DNA of 64,000 nt from Endocalyx cinctus (GCA_001600455.1 BCKC01000003.1:1-64000); one strand, 5' to 3'. Numbered from the stretch's first letter, positions 1-12,504 are shown. Made by a program: numbers and translations. Notes: generated from the letters alone by a model not told the origin.

Positions 1-95
1 CCTAACCCTAACCCTAACCCTAACCCTAACCCTAACCCTAACCCTAACCCTAACCCTAACCCTAACCCTAACCCTAACCCTAACCCTAACCCTAA
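1..95. repeat. Telomere repeat array (CCCTAA)n
   Basis: About 15.8 perfect tandem copies of CCCTAA fill the first 95 bases with no interruption. This is the C-rich strand of the TTAGGG telomere used by most filamentous ascomycetes, so the window begins at a physical chromosome end. The array stops abruptly at 'gcgtgg', with no degenerate telomere-like transition zone. Confidence 0.98.
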
Positions 96-2433
96 GCGTG
101 GTAAAGATACTGAAAGCGAGCATTTTAATTGTCGAGTGAGGAAGTTCCTGGCAGTTTTGCTGGTTATCCTCATGGACGGTGGACTTAGCAGAGTCGCGGG
201 AGCTATCTCCAAATATGTATTCATGCCGACCCCACGACGGCTTCGACCCCGAAAAATCTCCGCTTCCTCGGTATAGTCATCCATTTAACGGTTACCGTCG
301 GTTGACATATACTCCGGTCAAACTTTCCCGACTTCGGAATTCCCTAATCTAGGCCCAGTTGAGATATCTAACCATCCGGACTCGAACTAAATCTCGGAGC
401 CCTTGGAGTACGTTACATATGGTCGGACCCACTGGGAAGTTCTTTTTTCCAGGCAGTCGCCTATCGTTCTACGATGTCCGAGGAAATCGCTATCGAGTGT
501 CACCCTCTCTTGTCCCATGATTTATTTTTACTCTTCTCACTCGCTAGTCAGGGGCCCGCCGATTACTAACCTCCTATATATGTGAACACGATATTATTTT
601 AAGTATACATGTCATGAGAGAAATAACCCTGAAAACTTTTAGAGACTGGCGAATCAGTCTCATCATACGAATAATGCTACCTGGCATCAGGGAGTAGAAG
701 TCAATGGTCCAGTCTCTGCCTTTCGGAATAATGATACTCATGAAGTATTTAGCTACTTTATGCCGGAAGACCGATACGATGCTAATCCCGAGTTTTCATG
801 TCATATGTGTAATCCCAGAAGCCCACGACTTCTTGAAGTTCTCTTAGAAGGATTTATATTCTCCATCCTACACAGCATCGTTAAAGGTCTCAGTAATATG
901 TTAATATAGGAGAACGATATGCCGATGCCAGTACCTTTCTTAGTCACAAATCCAAAACCAACGTCCTTTATGATCTGATAGGTCATGGCGACTTTTATAG
1001 TCTCCATTCAATATTTCACTTTCTTCGCATCGGATCTCAGCTAACTCACTGTAGTTATCTGCACTAGATAGCAGCACGGCCGAAGCCATATTTGACCCAG
1101 TATTCGCAAGAACTATACGTCTTAAAAATGTGTTACTTTCTGAACATATAGTATAATATAAACTAAGGATCGCGGATAAGAGTATTACTAATGAGGAAGC
1201 ATGAATCGGCACTGTTTTCTACTACACGTTTCAAGTAGAATTTTAATATTGATATTCAACTATGCTCAAAAATAGAGATCTTTTATCGGCTTCATTGGGG
1301 AGTGGTATATGTATATATAACAAGTTTTGTTTTTTACTCTCCTGGGGGCCTCATAAGATTTACGAGCTTCTTTTAAGATTTTCACAGGGGGGTGTGGGGG
1401 CTTGGCGTGAGATAGGGGTGTAAAGCCCTATCAGTAGTCTGAGTGACATGAGCTGTCTCCTATCTAACCTACTATACCTAAAAATTGACATTTATTTAAT
1501 TAATGACGGATGACAATTTTCCAAGATTCCTTCAAATTCCTTCGCGTCTCAGAGATATTAGAATGATAGATCATAAACCAGTATTAATATATGGGGGCTA
1601 GAGCACAATTGAGCTGACACCGCCCCACTAGCGTTGGTGTTTAAACCTAAGACTGATAGTAAGCAGCATCGTTAGTATAAAGTGAGAAAAAAGGGACAGA
1701 ACCAGCCAAGGTAGGGGGGTTAACCTCGAAGAAGACAAACTATATTGCCATCATGTAAAACTGCTTGGTGAAATCAGGAGTAAAGAGACAGAATTGTCTA
1801 CTAGGTAGAACAGCCTCGTAGACAAGAATGGAGAAGAAGAACAGAGGAAAAGAAAAGATGATAATAATCGTGCATATTTTAATTAACTAGCCGAGAGCTG
1901 AAATCTCAAACAGGTTTCCTAGTAGCACCGCAGCGAGTCAGACGCGTTGCTAATGAATCGATTGGATATCACACCCGGCTATTTTATTGTGTACTTGACG
2001 GCTTATTCAAGAAAGAAGATATCTAAGTCGTCTTATGTATTTCTAAAGTGATTCCCCCAAAATACATATCTACTATATAGAAATATAGGGTTAGCAACTA
2101 ACTTACCTTTTTGTTTTTTATGAGTGTTTTATTATCGTGTCAAGGCTTGAATGACTAGGTATATTCCAATTCTGAATAATTATGTTAATAGCCATACTCC
2201 GCCCCCTCGGATCTATTAAGTATTTACTAGGTTAATCCTAAAAAGATGCTGACAATACTGCAAGATTCGTTTAAGCTTATTATATCCCGTTCACTAAATC
2301 ATCCTTTTAACCCTCTCATCCCAAAACCTTTATGATCAAACTTTTAAGAAATTAGCTTATTTCAATCTATTGCTCTATATAGTTAAAGATCTGCCTCATT
2401 ACTAGCGGCGGGACAGCTATAACGTCGGGGAAG

Positions 2434-2467
<34 letters not shown>

Positions 2468-2544
2468 AAGGGGGAAAGAATAGTATTATCGCTACTTCGG
2501 ATTAGCATTGGCCTTTTCTTCTTAGGTCTTAAAAAGGTATCATA
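96..2544. other. Gene-free, AT-rich subtelomeric DNA
   Basis: About 2.4 kb between the telomere and the first gene. Only short ORFs (up to 90 codons) occur, with no recognisable protein content or codon bias. There is no telomere-linked helicase gene and no tandem subtelomere repeat. A short GAAA microsatellite lies just before the first gene. The sequence may be old repeat DNA worn down by mutation, but no element can be identified. Confidence 0.6.
2437..2470. repeat. GAAA microsatellite
   Basis: A purine-only run built mostly of GAAA units (AGAAAGAAAGAAAG...). It sits about 75 bp upstream of the first coding exon, so it lies in the promoter or 5' UTR of that gene. Confidence 0.8.
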
Positions 2545-3550
2545 ATGACGTCTTCTCGCACGAACCTTGGGCCTTTAACGACCGTATTCACCTATCCTCC
2601 AAGTTGCACAGTTGCCGTCCAGCAGTGCAGTACATGCGACGTTTTTTGGCAGGCGCAGACCTGTAGCGACAATCCCGACAACTACCAAGGGGTCCAAGAC
2701 GACGTCGGATGTTGGCCCTCACCCGCCAACTTCGACACGGCGACCGCCGAGAGGGCCCTCTTAGGCTGGGGCTTTTATTCCCCCGCTTTCTCCTGTCCTG
2801 TCGGTTACGAGACCTCGTGCACCGCCGTCGGTTCTAAAGCTGGCGGGTTCAACTTCCAATTTTCCCTACTAGAGGGCGAAACGGCGGTCGGATGCTGTCC
2901 AACGTAAGTATTTACGTACGCAAGTCCCTAGCACGCTTTCTTTATACACGGCTACTTCCCATGTTCGCAGTTAATTGATCGGGTTTCGTAGAGGTTTCAA
3001 TTGCAAGTATAATCCGGGTGTCGACGTAGCTCAGACATGTTATAGCGTGGCTACTACGAATTCATTCGCCGCCGTATCTTGTTCATCGGGCACCAGCAAC
3101 GGTTTTGGGTTTTACAACGTACCGGCCACGGTGACGGTGACGGAGTCATCATCGTCCCTGCTGCAGGGCATCATAAGTTCTGTGACCGTTTACGCGCCTC
3201 TATTCCAGCTCAATCATCAAGCGACGGACTTCTCGTCGTCTTCGCAAGCAACGTCAACCGCGGCATCTTCGCCAACGAACGACGCTTCATCATCAAGCAG
3301 CCTCTCGACGGGTGCGAAAGCCGGAATCGGTGTCGGTGCCGCTATAGGTGGCCTCGCGCTCATAGGAGCAATCTTCTTCTTCGTCGCGGGTATGCGGAGG
3401 CGAAAAGCAGCTCCCGCTGCTCATACCCACACCGGTGAGCCGATAACACCACAGCCGAAGCCGGAAGAAATGAATCAGTATTTACCACCTGGACGCTACC
3501 CTTCGCCGTCGGAATTACCGTCTGAATATAGTCGAAGCGAGCTTCCTTGA
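2545..3550 (+). CDS. Single-pass cysteine-rich cell-surface protein
   Basis: Two exons, 2545-2903 and 2992-3550, give 305 residues. The intron is GTAAGT...TAG and its phase fits. The N-terminal ~165 residues are rich in cysteine (CSTC, CDVFW, CCPT) and begin with an LGPLTT-type start that I associate with fungal surface proteins. A Ser/Thr-rich stalk follows (about 170-225, likely O-glycosylated), then a glycine/alanine-rich membrane helix (about 231-253) ending in RRRK, and a proline-rich cytoplasmic tail. This is the layout of WSC/Mid2-like wall-stress sensors, although no WSC domain is recognised. The first exon has no obvious signal peptide, so an upstream exon may be missing or the membrane helix may act as the anchor. 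Topology follows from the basic residues after the helix. Function is unknown. Confidence 0.8.
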
Positions 3551-3971
3551 TATTTACGGACATATTAACGACGTGAGATTTAGAATATATCGGAATAGGG
3601 GGGATAGTTTTGGGGATACTATCACTTTCAAGGAACTATTTTTGAACTATTACTGCCTTTTTCGGTCTTAGAAGTATAGCGCCGGGAAAGAGTTATAAAT
3701 TGCGTTGTGACAGGTGTAATTTTCTTTAGATTTGCGTTTTCTGGTTCATTGATCGCTCCATGATAGTTAGTAGCCATGGCACTAATGTAAGACAGCCGCC
3801 CTCATTGCTAAATCTCGTCGTCTTCATTGGAAACAGCTTTTCCATAATTATCTCTAAAAACAAATAATGATACATTCGCATAGAGTAAAGAACGAACCAG
3901 GGCGATATAAATAAATATCAAATACCGCATAGTATTTAAAGATCGAAACGATGTACATTAGTATGGAAAAA
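3551..3971. other. Convergent 3' intergenic spacer
   Basis: About 420 bp between the stops of two convergent genes. AT-rich, with no supported gene, RNA or repeat. Confidence 0.6.
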
Positions 3972-4982
3972 TCAATGGCTTTTCATAGCGGAAGTTGCAC
4001 AAAAAGCCGAGCGGTTCTTCCGTTCTATCGTCTTTGGATCCGATCCAATAAATGCCCTTTTATCATTGTGGAATCCTAGAAGTCCAACCATATTAGCTTG
4101 CCAACTCGAGTAAACATCAGTCAACAACACGGTGGGTCTACTTACTAACATGCTCTCCCACCCAAACCAACTTAAAAGCCATGCTATCGTCGCCAAACCT
4201 CCCTGCCAAATGACGTATCTCGGCCTTCCTAATAACTCATGCACGACATTCCGCGCGTATACCTCGGCCGAGACGAATTTAGCGCTCTCTAGCATTCTTC
4301 GCTCCTCGATAAACTCGCGCGCCGGCTCGTATAGGCTACCTTCGGGAATCTCAATCGCCGGCGCGTGATCGAATAAGCCTGTGCTTACCGAGCCCGTCTT
4401 CACCGTAACCACGCGGATTCCTAAAGGAGCCAATTCTCTCCGGATTGTACCGCCGAGGGCCTCCACCGCCGCCTTTGAAGCGTTATATGCCGCTAAAAAA
4501 GGTGGTCGGAACACGGCGTTGATACTACCTATATTGGCTACCACCGCATCGTCACCATTCCTACTCGAGGTAGCGGAGCTGAGAAGCAGGGGTAAAAACG
4601 CTCTCGTCACGGCGTACGCGCCCAAAACGTTGACCTCGAATACCTTCCGCGCGTCTTCGACCGGCGAATCGGCAAACGGCATGAGGTGGAGTACACCGGC
4701 GTTATTGACGAGGATGTCTAACATTCTAGCTCCACGATTATCATCTGCCGTGCCGGTTTGTTTGGTGACGTGCACGACGGCGGCGTCAATTGAGGCTATC
4801 GAAGTCACGTCTAAGACGAAGGTCTCCATGCCCATATTTTGTAGGGGTAGAAGATCCGACTCTGAAATACCGGTGGCGAAAACGCGATGGCCTTGTCGGT
4901 GAAACTCTGCCGCGAGAGCGTTGCCGATGCTTGGCCCGACGCCCCCGCACCCGGTAATGAGGACGGTTTTTTGGCGAGTCAT
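3972..4982 (-). CDS. Short-chain dehydrogenase, AYR1-like
   Basis: Single exon of 336 residues. It has the classical SDR signatures: a nucleotide-binding TGCGGVGPSIG turn at residues 10-20, NNAG at 93-96, a catalytic Ser near 153 (IGSIN) and YNASK at 166-170. The early TGC start and the sequence after the active site resemble yeast AYR1 (NADPH-dependent 1-acyl-dihydroxyacetone-phosphate reductase), a lipid-droplet/ER enzyme. A hydrophobic stretch late in the protein (around WQGGLATIAWLLSWFGWESM) could associate with membrane. Many fungal AYR1-like proteins act on other ketones, so the substrate is open. Divergent from the carboxylesterase at 6469. Confidence 0.88.
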   Translation of the reverse strand: MTRQKTVLITGCGGVGPSIGNALAAEFHRQGHRVFATGISESDLLPLQNMGMETFVLDVTSIASIDAAVVHVTKQTGTADDNRGARMLDILVNNAGVLHLMPFADSPVEDARKVFEVNVLGAYAVTRAFLPLLLSSATSSRNGDDAVVANIGSINAVFRPPFLAAYNASKAAVEALGGTIRRELAPLGIRVVTVKTGSVSTGLFDHAPAIEIPEGSLYEPAREFIEERRMLESAKFVSAEVYARNVVHELLGRPRYVIWQGGLATIAWLLSWFGWESMLVSRPTVLLTDVYSSWQANMVGLLGFHNDKRAFIGSDPKTIERKNRSAFCATSAMKSH

Positions 4983-6468
4983 TGGACTGATCTAGAGATA
5001 ATTGGATAGTGTGGTAAGATTTAAATACAGCGTTATCGCGGGGTCAGAATTGCATGGAATTTCCGGGACTGATACCAATTTTTTTTTTTTATCAACGTAG
5101 GTAGTGGTTCTCGAAATGTGATGTAAGTTGAACAGATATATCAACAGTTTAAGAGATCAGACGGTTGAATTCTTGCGTAGGTACTAAGTGGATACCTTGT
5201 GCTCTGTAATAAGAGAATCCTTCAATTCGTCAGTTATTTATAGACTTACTTATATTTAAATTATTCTCTCTTTCACTTTTTTTTTTTTTTTTTTCATGTC
5301 ATTAAAAGAAAAGAAAATATTAAGTCCTATCCATGGATATTTAAACGGTGTAAACTATCCACGTTATTTCTCATACCTTTACTGCGATATGAGGCTTCAG
5401 TTTCGATACTATCCATGAATGTTAGGCACCACCCCTACACTCACCTTACCCCTTATCATAATCTTTAGGCCCTTGTAGCAGAGACACTTCGCCAATATAT
5501 CGGTACACTAACTAAAAAAATGCCCTATACTTTGTAAACTTCCCTTGTCTTTCCCCATAATACACGGCATGTTCTCGATATTTACCCATTATACCACAGT
5601 AACTAACTACTATATAATTCATTTTGCTAAAATAGTTACTCTTATTTCTTGCAGTCTACCGAGGTTTAAATTATACAAGAATTGTTAGGTAAGTATTGTA
5701 CAATTTCCAATACTGAAGGGAAAAAAATCCCCCACAAGAATCGAATTGGTTAGTGATAATGGAGTAAACACTGAACCCTAAGTACTTAAGTAGTGAGCTA
5801 CTTTGCTACTTAAGTACCTAGTGCCTAGGCAGCTAGGTAAGTACCTGGGCTAGCTAGGTAGCTAGGTAGCTAGGTAGCTAGGTAGCTAGCAGGTAGCTAT
5901 AGATAGCACATAGCTAGTGCACAGGCCAATTGCCCATTAGAAGCTGTATTCACTAACTTAACTATCATCACTTCTCTATCTATCCATTGGTAGGTAAGTA
6001 AACCCACCTAGTTACATCCATTCCATGGATACCTAGAAAAATCCATGGATATGGCGTCTGTAAGTACTCAGGAGGATTTGAAAACAGTCATTAATTCTTC
6101 TTAGTAGGTTCGGAGTATGTTGAGAGTGCGTTAAAGAAAAGAAAACTTTTTTTTTTGGTCGGCAACATACGTTGCTATAGTCAGTATATGAGGATGCGAA
6201 TAGAGAGTATATAAGTAACGAGCCATGTTTAACAGTTTGATTTTACTATGTTTATAACCGGCATGCTGATTTATCCTCGTAGAGATACGGTACTTTAAAT
6301 ATTTATATATATATGTATATATATATATATGATAGCTGATACTCCGATGCCAATGTAACCAATCTCGGGTTATAACGAATATGACGAGAGATAAAGTAGA
6401 TTAATCTTTTCATTCTTCTCAAATCCCTTCTCTTCTATAATTATCCCAACCACTACACAATATTTACA
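4983..6468. other. Divergent intergenic region with poly-T tracts and GGTAGCTA repeats
   Basis: About 1.5 kb between two divergent starts. It contains poly-T runs (about 5071-5084 and 5279-5294), a GGTAGCTA array (5851-5890) and a TA-rich run (about 6298-6330). No ORF here looks coding. It must hold both promoters; I cannot assign specific sites. Confidence 0.6.
5851..5890. repeat. GGTAGCTA tandem array
   Basis: Nearly five copies of an 8-bp palindromic unit (TAGCTAGG). It lies within a wider 5760-5925 zone of TACCTAG/CTAGGTA words. Confidence 0.85.
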
Positions 6469-8430
6469 ATGGCCTCTTGGAAAATGTACTTTTTCTTCTT
6501 TATCTTCGAGGCTTTCAGGGTGGTTATCGCAATTAGCGTTAATAAACACCGTAGCCTACCTGCTTCAAGCCAGCATGCCACGGTATATACTACTAACGGG
6601 CCTATTATCGGCCATCGGGCCACTCGTTGCTCTCGCGTTATTGAGTATCTCGGGATTCCCTACGCCCAACCGCCAGTGGGTGCGCTAAGATTCGCGGCGC
6701 CCGAAAAAATAACCGAGTTTAACGAAAAACCGTACGAAGCAGCCAGCTTCGGTCCCGACTGTCCTTTCACCTCCAACAAGCCTGTCAATTATCCGGATTT
6801 TACCCCCCAAGCACCCAGCATTATTGGATATTTCGGCGGAAATCCGAATACCTCTCAGAGCGAGGACTGTCTCACTTTGAATATTTGGTCGAAGGAGACG
6901 GCACGCTCGGTGGAAGGCCGAAAGCCGGTGTTGGTGTTTTTTCATGGAGGGGGTGTGTAACCCCCCGCATCCCCCCCCTTTTTTTTTTCACATTTAACTC
7001 CTCATGTAAAGAAAGCTGTACTCATTTTAAAAATTTATATCTAGCCTTCTCGATTGGAAATACGCATACTCCCTTCTACACAGGCGTATACTTCGCCGAT
7101 GCCGAGGACGTAGTAGTCGTCACCGTCAATTATCGGCTCAATATTTTTGGCTTTCCCGGATTTTCCTCTAATACTAGCAAAACAGAGAATGATACTCCCA
7201 AGCAGAACCTGGGTCTTCGAGATATGCGCCTGGGTGTTCAATGGATCAGAGATAACATTCGTGGTTTTGGAGGCGACCCGACCAAGATTGTCATCTCGGG
7301 ACAATCAGCTGGGGGTGTCGCCGTCGATTACGTAGGTCACATGTAGTAATATTCTCCATTTGTTTCATATAAGAGATATATTTCTTTTTCTTTTTCTTTT
7401 TTTCTTTCCTTTCAGTACATTTAACATAGATTTCTTTGTTAACTTCCAGGCCTTACCGCAGTGGGCATATGCGTATCCGGGAAGCAGTTCCTATAACAAC
7501 GAGAAATTCGATAAGAAACGCGATGATGAGAAAGATCCCATTGTGTCCGGTATCATCGCTCACTCAGGTACCGCCCTTAGCTTTCCCGTCAACGCGCTCG
7601 GGCTTCAAGAGAAGAACTGGGACACGGTAGTGAAAGCGGTCGGATGTGGTAACTCGACAAGTTTTCCCGCCGTCCTTGCTTGCATGCGCGCAGTCTCCTG
7701 GGAAGCCATCAAAGACGCCGCCGCCGCAGTACCGCGGGCTCAAACTTCCAACGTACTTCGGTCCATCCCAGCCTTCTATCCGAAGCCAGATAGCGAGCTC
7801 GTCTTCGACGAGGCCGAGTACGTCGAGCGTTCCCGTAGCGGCAAGTTCGCGGCCGTGCCGATCCTTGTCGGTAACGCGCACAATGAGGATGGTTACTACC
7901 GGATACCGGCCTTCGGAAATGGAATCGTGCCAACGGATGAGCAGGCTGCGTCGTTCGTGCTCGAGTCTTTCACTTGTCCCGTGGCTTTCACTGCAACGGC
8001 GCGTATCAATCATTCGATACCGGCGTGGGCTTATCGCTATCAGGCTGATTGGGACAATACGCGCTTGTTTTTGCACCCCATGAATGCTACCTCTCACTTA
8101 AACCGAAAAGCGTACGACGTATTTGAAGAACGAAGCAGCGGCGCCTACCACGGCGTTGATTTACACATGATATTCGGCGCGTCGGAAGAAGTAAGCGGGA
8201 TTCCGTCCTCGGAGTCGCAGAAGAGGCTTACAAAGCTGATGCAGGGGGCCTGGTCGGCATTTGTGGGTAATCCCGTCTCTGGACTCAGCGATCAGTTTGG
8301 ATGGCCACAGTTCAATCAAAAGAAAGAGACATTAGTGGTTTTGGGCAAATACAATGAGCCGAGGGCTAATTTGGTGCTCCCTGGGGTATATGATGCGCCG
8401 TGCTCGAATGTGACACTAGGCAGCGCGTAG
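6469..8430 (+). CDS. Secreted type-B carboxylesterase
   Basis: Three exons (6469-6952, 7045-7331, 7450-8430) give 583 residues. Residues 1-23 are a hydrophobic signal peptide. The family motifs are in order: EDCLTLN, oxyanion loop HGGA (the Ala codon is made across intron 1), nucleophile elbow GQSAG (Ser249), an acid residue near Glu403 (AHNEDG) and His491 (AYHG). This completes the Ser-Glu-His triad of the carboxylesterase/cholinesterase alpha/beta-hydrolase family. It probably cleaves esters outside the cell; the substrate is not predictable. The predicted junctions AVDY|ALPQW and HGG|A restore the usual spacing. Both introns are pyrimidine-rich, and intron 1 uses a GTGTGT donor. Confidence 0.9.
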
Positions 8431-9382
8431 ATAACTAGGCCGCGCTATTGACGGATATCACCGCTAGGTTCGACGGGAGAACTGCTTATTTTATCTGTTA
8501 CTCCTGTTCAGGAACTACCGTACGTGTGATAGTAAATAAAAGGGCTTATGACTAAGATTACATAATATGATGGGCACGTGACTCATTACGTACATAAATA
8601 GATAGTTTCTCTCGCCTCCTTGAGAGGACAAGGAATAGATCAACGATCAACAAATCATTTTCTGAGACGGTCACGAAATGTGACGTATCAGTACGGGCGG
8701 GATGGAGGAAGAATGCTGTCGAGATAGAAATGACCTTACAGGCGCTAAAAAAGAGTGAAAAGTTGATTTTTTTTTTCGCCAAGCGGAAACACGAGAAATG
8801 TCTATTCCTCGGGATACTTGTTGGTTAATTGTGTCGTTATTATGCAATCTTGATATCAACCCTTCAAATATTCTATACGCAAGCCTGTCTCTGCGGTCGT
8901 GATGATTTTTTTTTTTTTACCAATATGTAATGCGCGAGATATGTCTAAGAGGCACAGTAATTTAATCTGTAGGATGTGAGCTTTTACCCGCCGAATTCCT
9001 CCGAGACTAGGTAGTATTTTGGAGAATGAATAAGTCTTAGGTGATATTAGAGGTCCTTTAATTACATGTCTTGCGATGCGATCGATGTGTGGTTATGGTG
9101 ATTAGGCTGGAGCGTGCTCGAGATAGAGCGGATGTAGCCAACTGAGCTGGCCAACAAACTCAGTGCTTATGATACCTTGCACCTTTGCTGAATGCCTGAG
9201 TTTACGAAGGGTCTTCTACACGCATCTACGGAACCATCTTTAAAAACCCCTGTCGTGTTCTTATCTTATCTTTTCTGTGTAGCACAGTAAAAATTGTAAA
9301 CTCAGGACGTTCTGGGAGCTGCAAGCTCACTTCCTGTTATTTAGTTGTGGGAGGGCCAAAATGTCTCCGTGACGGTAAACTT
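8431..9382. other. Convergent intergenic spacer
   Basis: About 950 bp between convergent stops. Small minus-strand ORFs at 8558-8859 lack any recognisable protein character. Poly-T runs occur near 8766 and 8908. No RNA gene or repeat recognised. Confidence 0.55.
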
Positions 9383-11575
9383 TCAAGACCTCGTGACCGA
9401 GGCTTTCACATATTCCACATTTTTACTAGTCTTCTCACTTACTCCACCATCTCTCTCACTCTCGCTCTTGGTATCCGGAGACCGCGGTGTCGATACCCCA
9501 CCAGTCAGTTGTTCGGCTGCAAGAGACTCAATGTCGGTAGGATGCCTTGCCTTCCACCTCACCATGTACCACGACCCAAACATTAAGAATGCCCACATGG
9601 AGAACTCGAATACTGTGGACGCTGGATATCCATGCCGAAATTTCGGTGCTTCAACAGTTGGATACGTAAATAACGGCACCCATATCTGGGTGCCATATCC
9701 GAATGTCATCATGGAAGAAATGATGAGACCGCGCTCACCGTAGTTCTCCTTTAGAGTGTAGTTCACCCAGGAGTACTACCATTGGAAGTCAGTAAGTAAG
9801 TACACGAAAATCTATTTCCATTGTCACTTACGAGGATAGGAGATGCCATTCCAGAGAAACCACCGAAGTAAAACGCAACGAATTTAAGGGGGTCAGGCAC
9901 TGTCCAAACCGACAAGACGACACAACCGAAGAACATGAGCGACTAGCATGAATCCAGAGTATCAGTTTGAGGTTTATTAAATGAAGTGGGAAAAGGTTAA
10001 GAGTTGTAATTTTAGCTTACAGACTGGAACGTCCAGAGTCCGCGAAGGCTTAGGCAACCTGCCAATGTTGTCCCAAGCCACGAGGACAACGCTCGAATGA
10101 GATCGATAAATGTGGGCAAAACATTTACAAGCTCAATAGAATAACCGGCTGCTCGCAGCCATAATGCCATATAGCTAGTCCAGTAGTTGGCTTGTACCAA
10201 ACAGCTGTATAACCCATGGTCAGTATTATTAATTATCGGAATCTCCATGGTCTAGATACGTTTCTCTTACATGTAGCACGGCACACAAATCCAAATCATG
10301 GGTCGTGAAATAGTGTACTTAAATGTAGCCCAAGTAATTCCCTTCTGTTCAACGGTCTTTATCCTTTGCTGGGCTAGCTGATGTTGGTCTTGAGTAAGCC
10401 ACCAACGTTTCGGAGCGGTTGGTAGTCCGGGCCAAAAAGCAAATCCGATAAACGCCACTGGCAGGGTTATGATTCCCTCTTTAAGAATTGGTTTATTAGG
10501 ATGCCAATAGTTAGCTACCTCTTCTCAAGGATATATAATGTATTATTGAAAAAAAAAAAAAAAACCCACAATGACTCACGAATAACAAAAAGCCAGCGCC
10601 ACCCAGCCCGGCCGTAGACACCGTTCAAGTTACGATAAGCGGCTGCCTGTAAATAACCAGAGAACATGGATCCAAGTGAGTTTCCCATAAACCACACACC
10701 AGCACGCTTAAAAAGCTCTTCATTCTTGAACCAACTTCCCACTATTAAATAATATCAGTAAGCATCACGGTAATTGACCATCGGATGTTGTCAGACCAAC
10801 ATATCAAGTGAGTACCACCGAATGAGGAAGCTTCTAAAAAGCCGGTTATCGCACGGAGAAGATATAGGTGCCAGTTCTTCGTCACTACGGACTGGCTGAA
10901 GGCTACGACTGCCCATAATATATTCAAAGTAGGAAGTAAATACGGTGATCTGGAACCAAGTTAGCTTACTTCATAAGTTTAATGACTGCCAGAGAGACAG
11001 GAAGGGCCATTAGCTATGTCACATTTTGGCCTTAGTTTGCAAGGTCATCAGTGGGATTTGTCCGAGAACGTATGCCGTATTATCTGGCCATGTCAAAAGA
11101 TATACTTCCATCGAGAATAGCTGGATATCATGACTTACAAGCTACCTGGTAATAGTTTAACTCGTTTCCGTATGCATTCAGATCTTCTTTCATGCCGGAG
11201 ACATAGGCATTTGTTATATTCTGCTGTCCTAAGAACTGTGATACAATAAGCACTGCACATATATAGCATCATCCAGTGTTCTGACAAAGGGCTTACTCGG
11301 CAAAAGACTAGACATCGTACATTAGACAATAATATTTTCTAAATACTAAGACTCAAAAGGCTACTCACAACTGAGGCATCCAAAGATAAGGATGGCTAAA
11401 TCCAGCTTCCGAAGAAGTTTCCGCTCCGCTAAGGGGTAATGTGAAGCTGCTTTCTGTCAGCGTGCAAATACTTCAAATAATAAATCACGTAGAACTACTC
11501 ACGATACCAGTCGAAGACGGAGAAGATCACCGCCACCACCTTATTCCCTTTTGCCGACCTGAAAAATGAGTCCAT
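9383..11575 (-). CDS. MFS transporter, anion:cation symporter family (Liz1/Fen2 pantothenate-like)
   Basis: Eleven exons, minus strand: 11575-11503, 11446-11369, 11307-11297, 11235-11139, 11083-11023, 10949-10801, 10741-10580, 10478-10271, 10204-10021, 9942-9832, 9775-9383; 508 residues with all phases matching. Family hallmarks are restored only by splicing: [82 protein letters not shown] and GWRWLFVI. These mark Dal5/ACS-type MFS carriers and resemble fission-yeast Liz1 and yeast Fen2, pantothenate:H+ symporters of the plasma membrane. Other organic-anion substrates are possible. The gene is broken up by ten short introns, far more than its neighbours. It is divergent from the 2OG oxygenase at 12505. 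Confidence 0.87.
11297..11307 (-). other. 11-nt microexon of the MFS gene
   Basis: Minus strand TCTTTTGCCGA, flanked by acceptor CTAG and donor GTAAGC. With the preceding exon (ending AGT T) it encodes F-F-C-R and returns the phase to 0, joining FGCLS to FLGQQN. Without it the flanking exons are out of frame. The residues fit a conserved stretch of the family. Confidence 0.8.
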
Positions 11576-12504
11576 TTTAGCAATGTGATGATACACCGAA
11601 TACTAAAAACTGACAGCTCGTTCGATATAGTTTCAGAAAGATGAAAGTCTGAGGTATGAGCTGTCAGATTATAGTGAAGCCATTTTCATACAGGTGAAAA
11701 CTTGGCCATAATCACAGATATAATAAACGCACATTATACGGTCTCAATTAACAGAGCTTACATTCCACGGTCGCACACGCCATTTTAGTTAATATGATGA
11801 GCCAGACGAGGATAACCAGATATATCTCGGTCTAATTAGTAAATGTAACCTAAGAATCTTCAGCATCGACCTATAATACATGCGCAGCCATTCTCTAAAG
11901 GAGCCACGAGGGACACGAAACCCCTACTCTATCATGCATAATCATCTGAGTTCGTTGTATATGTACAGAACCGGAAATTTCTCCAGAATCATAACCCTTG
12001 ACTGCAACCATATTAATGGGTAGCAATGGGGAGCTTATCCACCACAATCGTGAGAGTGTGACACCAGACATCCACATCGGCAGCACGTCATCAAATGTTT
12101 CCCCTCTTTGTTGCTGTGACTTCATGGCAATACTGTTACAGATGCTACTAGCTCGGCGAATAAAAAGGTTTGGATAACATTGTGACACCATAGTTACTGA
12201 AATCACGCAAGATCACGTGCGCACGAGCTTTTCTCCAAGTCACGCCCGTGACAACTGCCGACGTGTGAGTGGGTCGCCGTAGAATCAGGATGCGACGCGC
12301 GCGTCTCGGGGGGGACGCGATCATGTAAGCTGAAGGCGTGTCCCGGGTAGATAATGACCGAAGTCCGCACTCCATGGTGTAATATGGAGAGGGGTTTAGA
12401 TAAATATAAAATACGTCTACTTTAGTACCATGTTCATTGCTTGAAACGAGAACGAACAAATTCAATATATCATAATACTAACAGAAAAAGAAACAAGAGG
12501 AGAA
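11576..12504. other. Divergent promoter region between MFS carrier and 2OG oxygenase
   Basis: About 930 bp between two divergent starts. ORFs at 11895-12465 on the minus strand show no protein character. The final ~300 bp is richer in GC. Shared regulation of the two genes is possible but not shown. Confidence 0.55.

Noticed and set aside
96..2544. Subtelomeric transposon or TLH helicase
   Set aside because: No helicase or transposase motif in any frame and no terminal repeats seen.
8558..8859. Two overlapping minus-strand ORFs of 62-74 codons
   Set aside because: No family motifs, AT-driven composition, and they lie in a convergent 3' gap.
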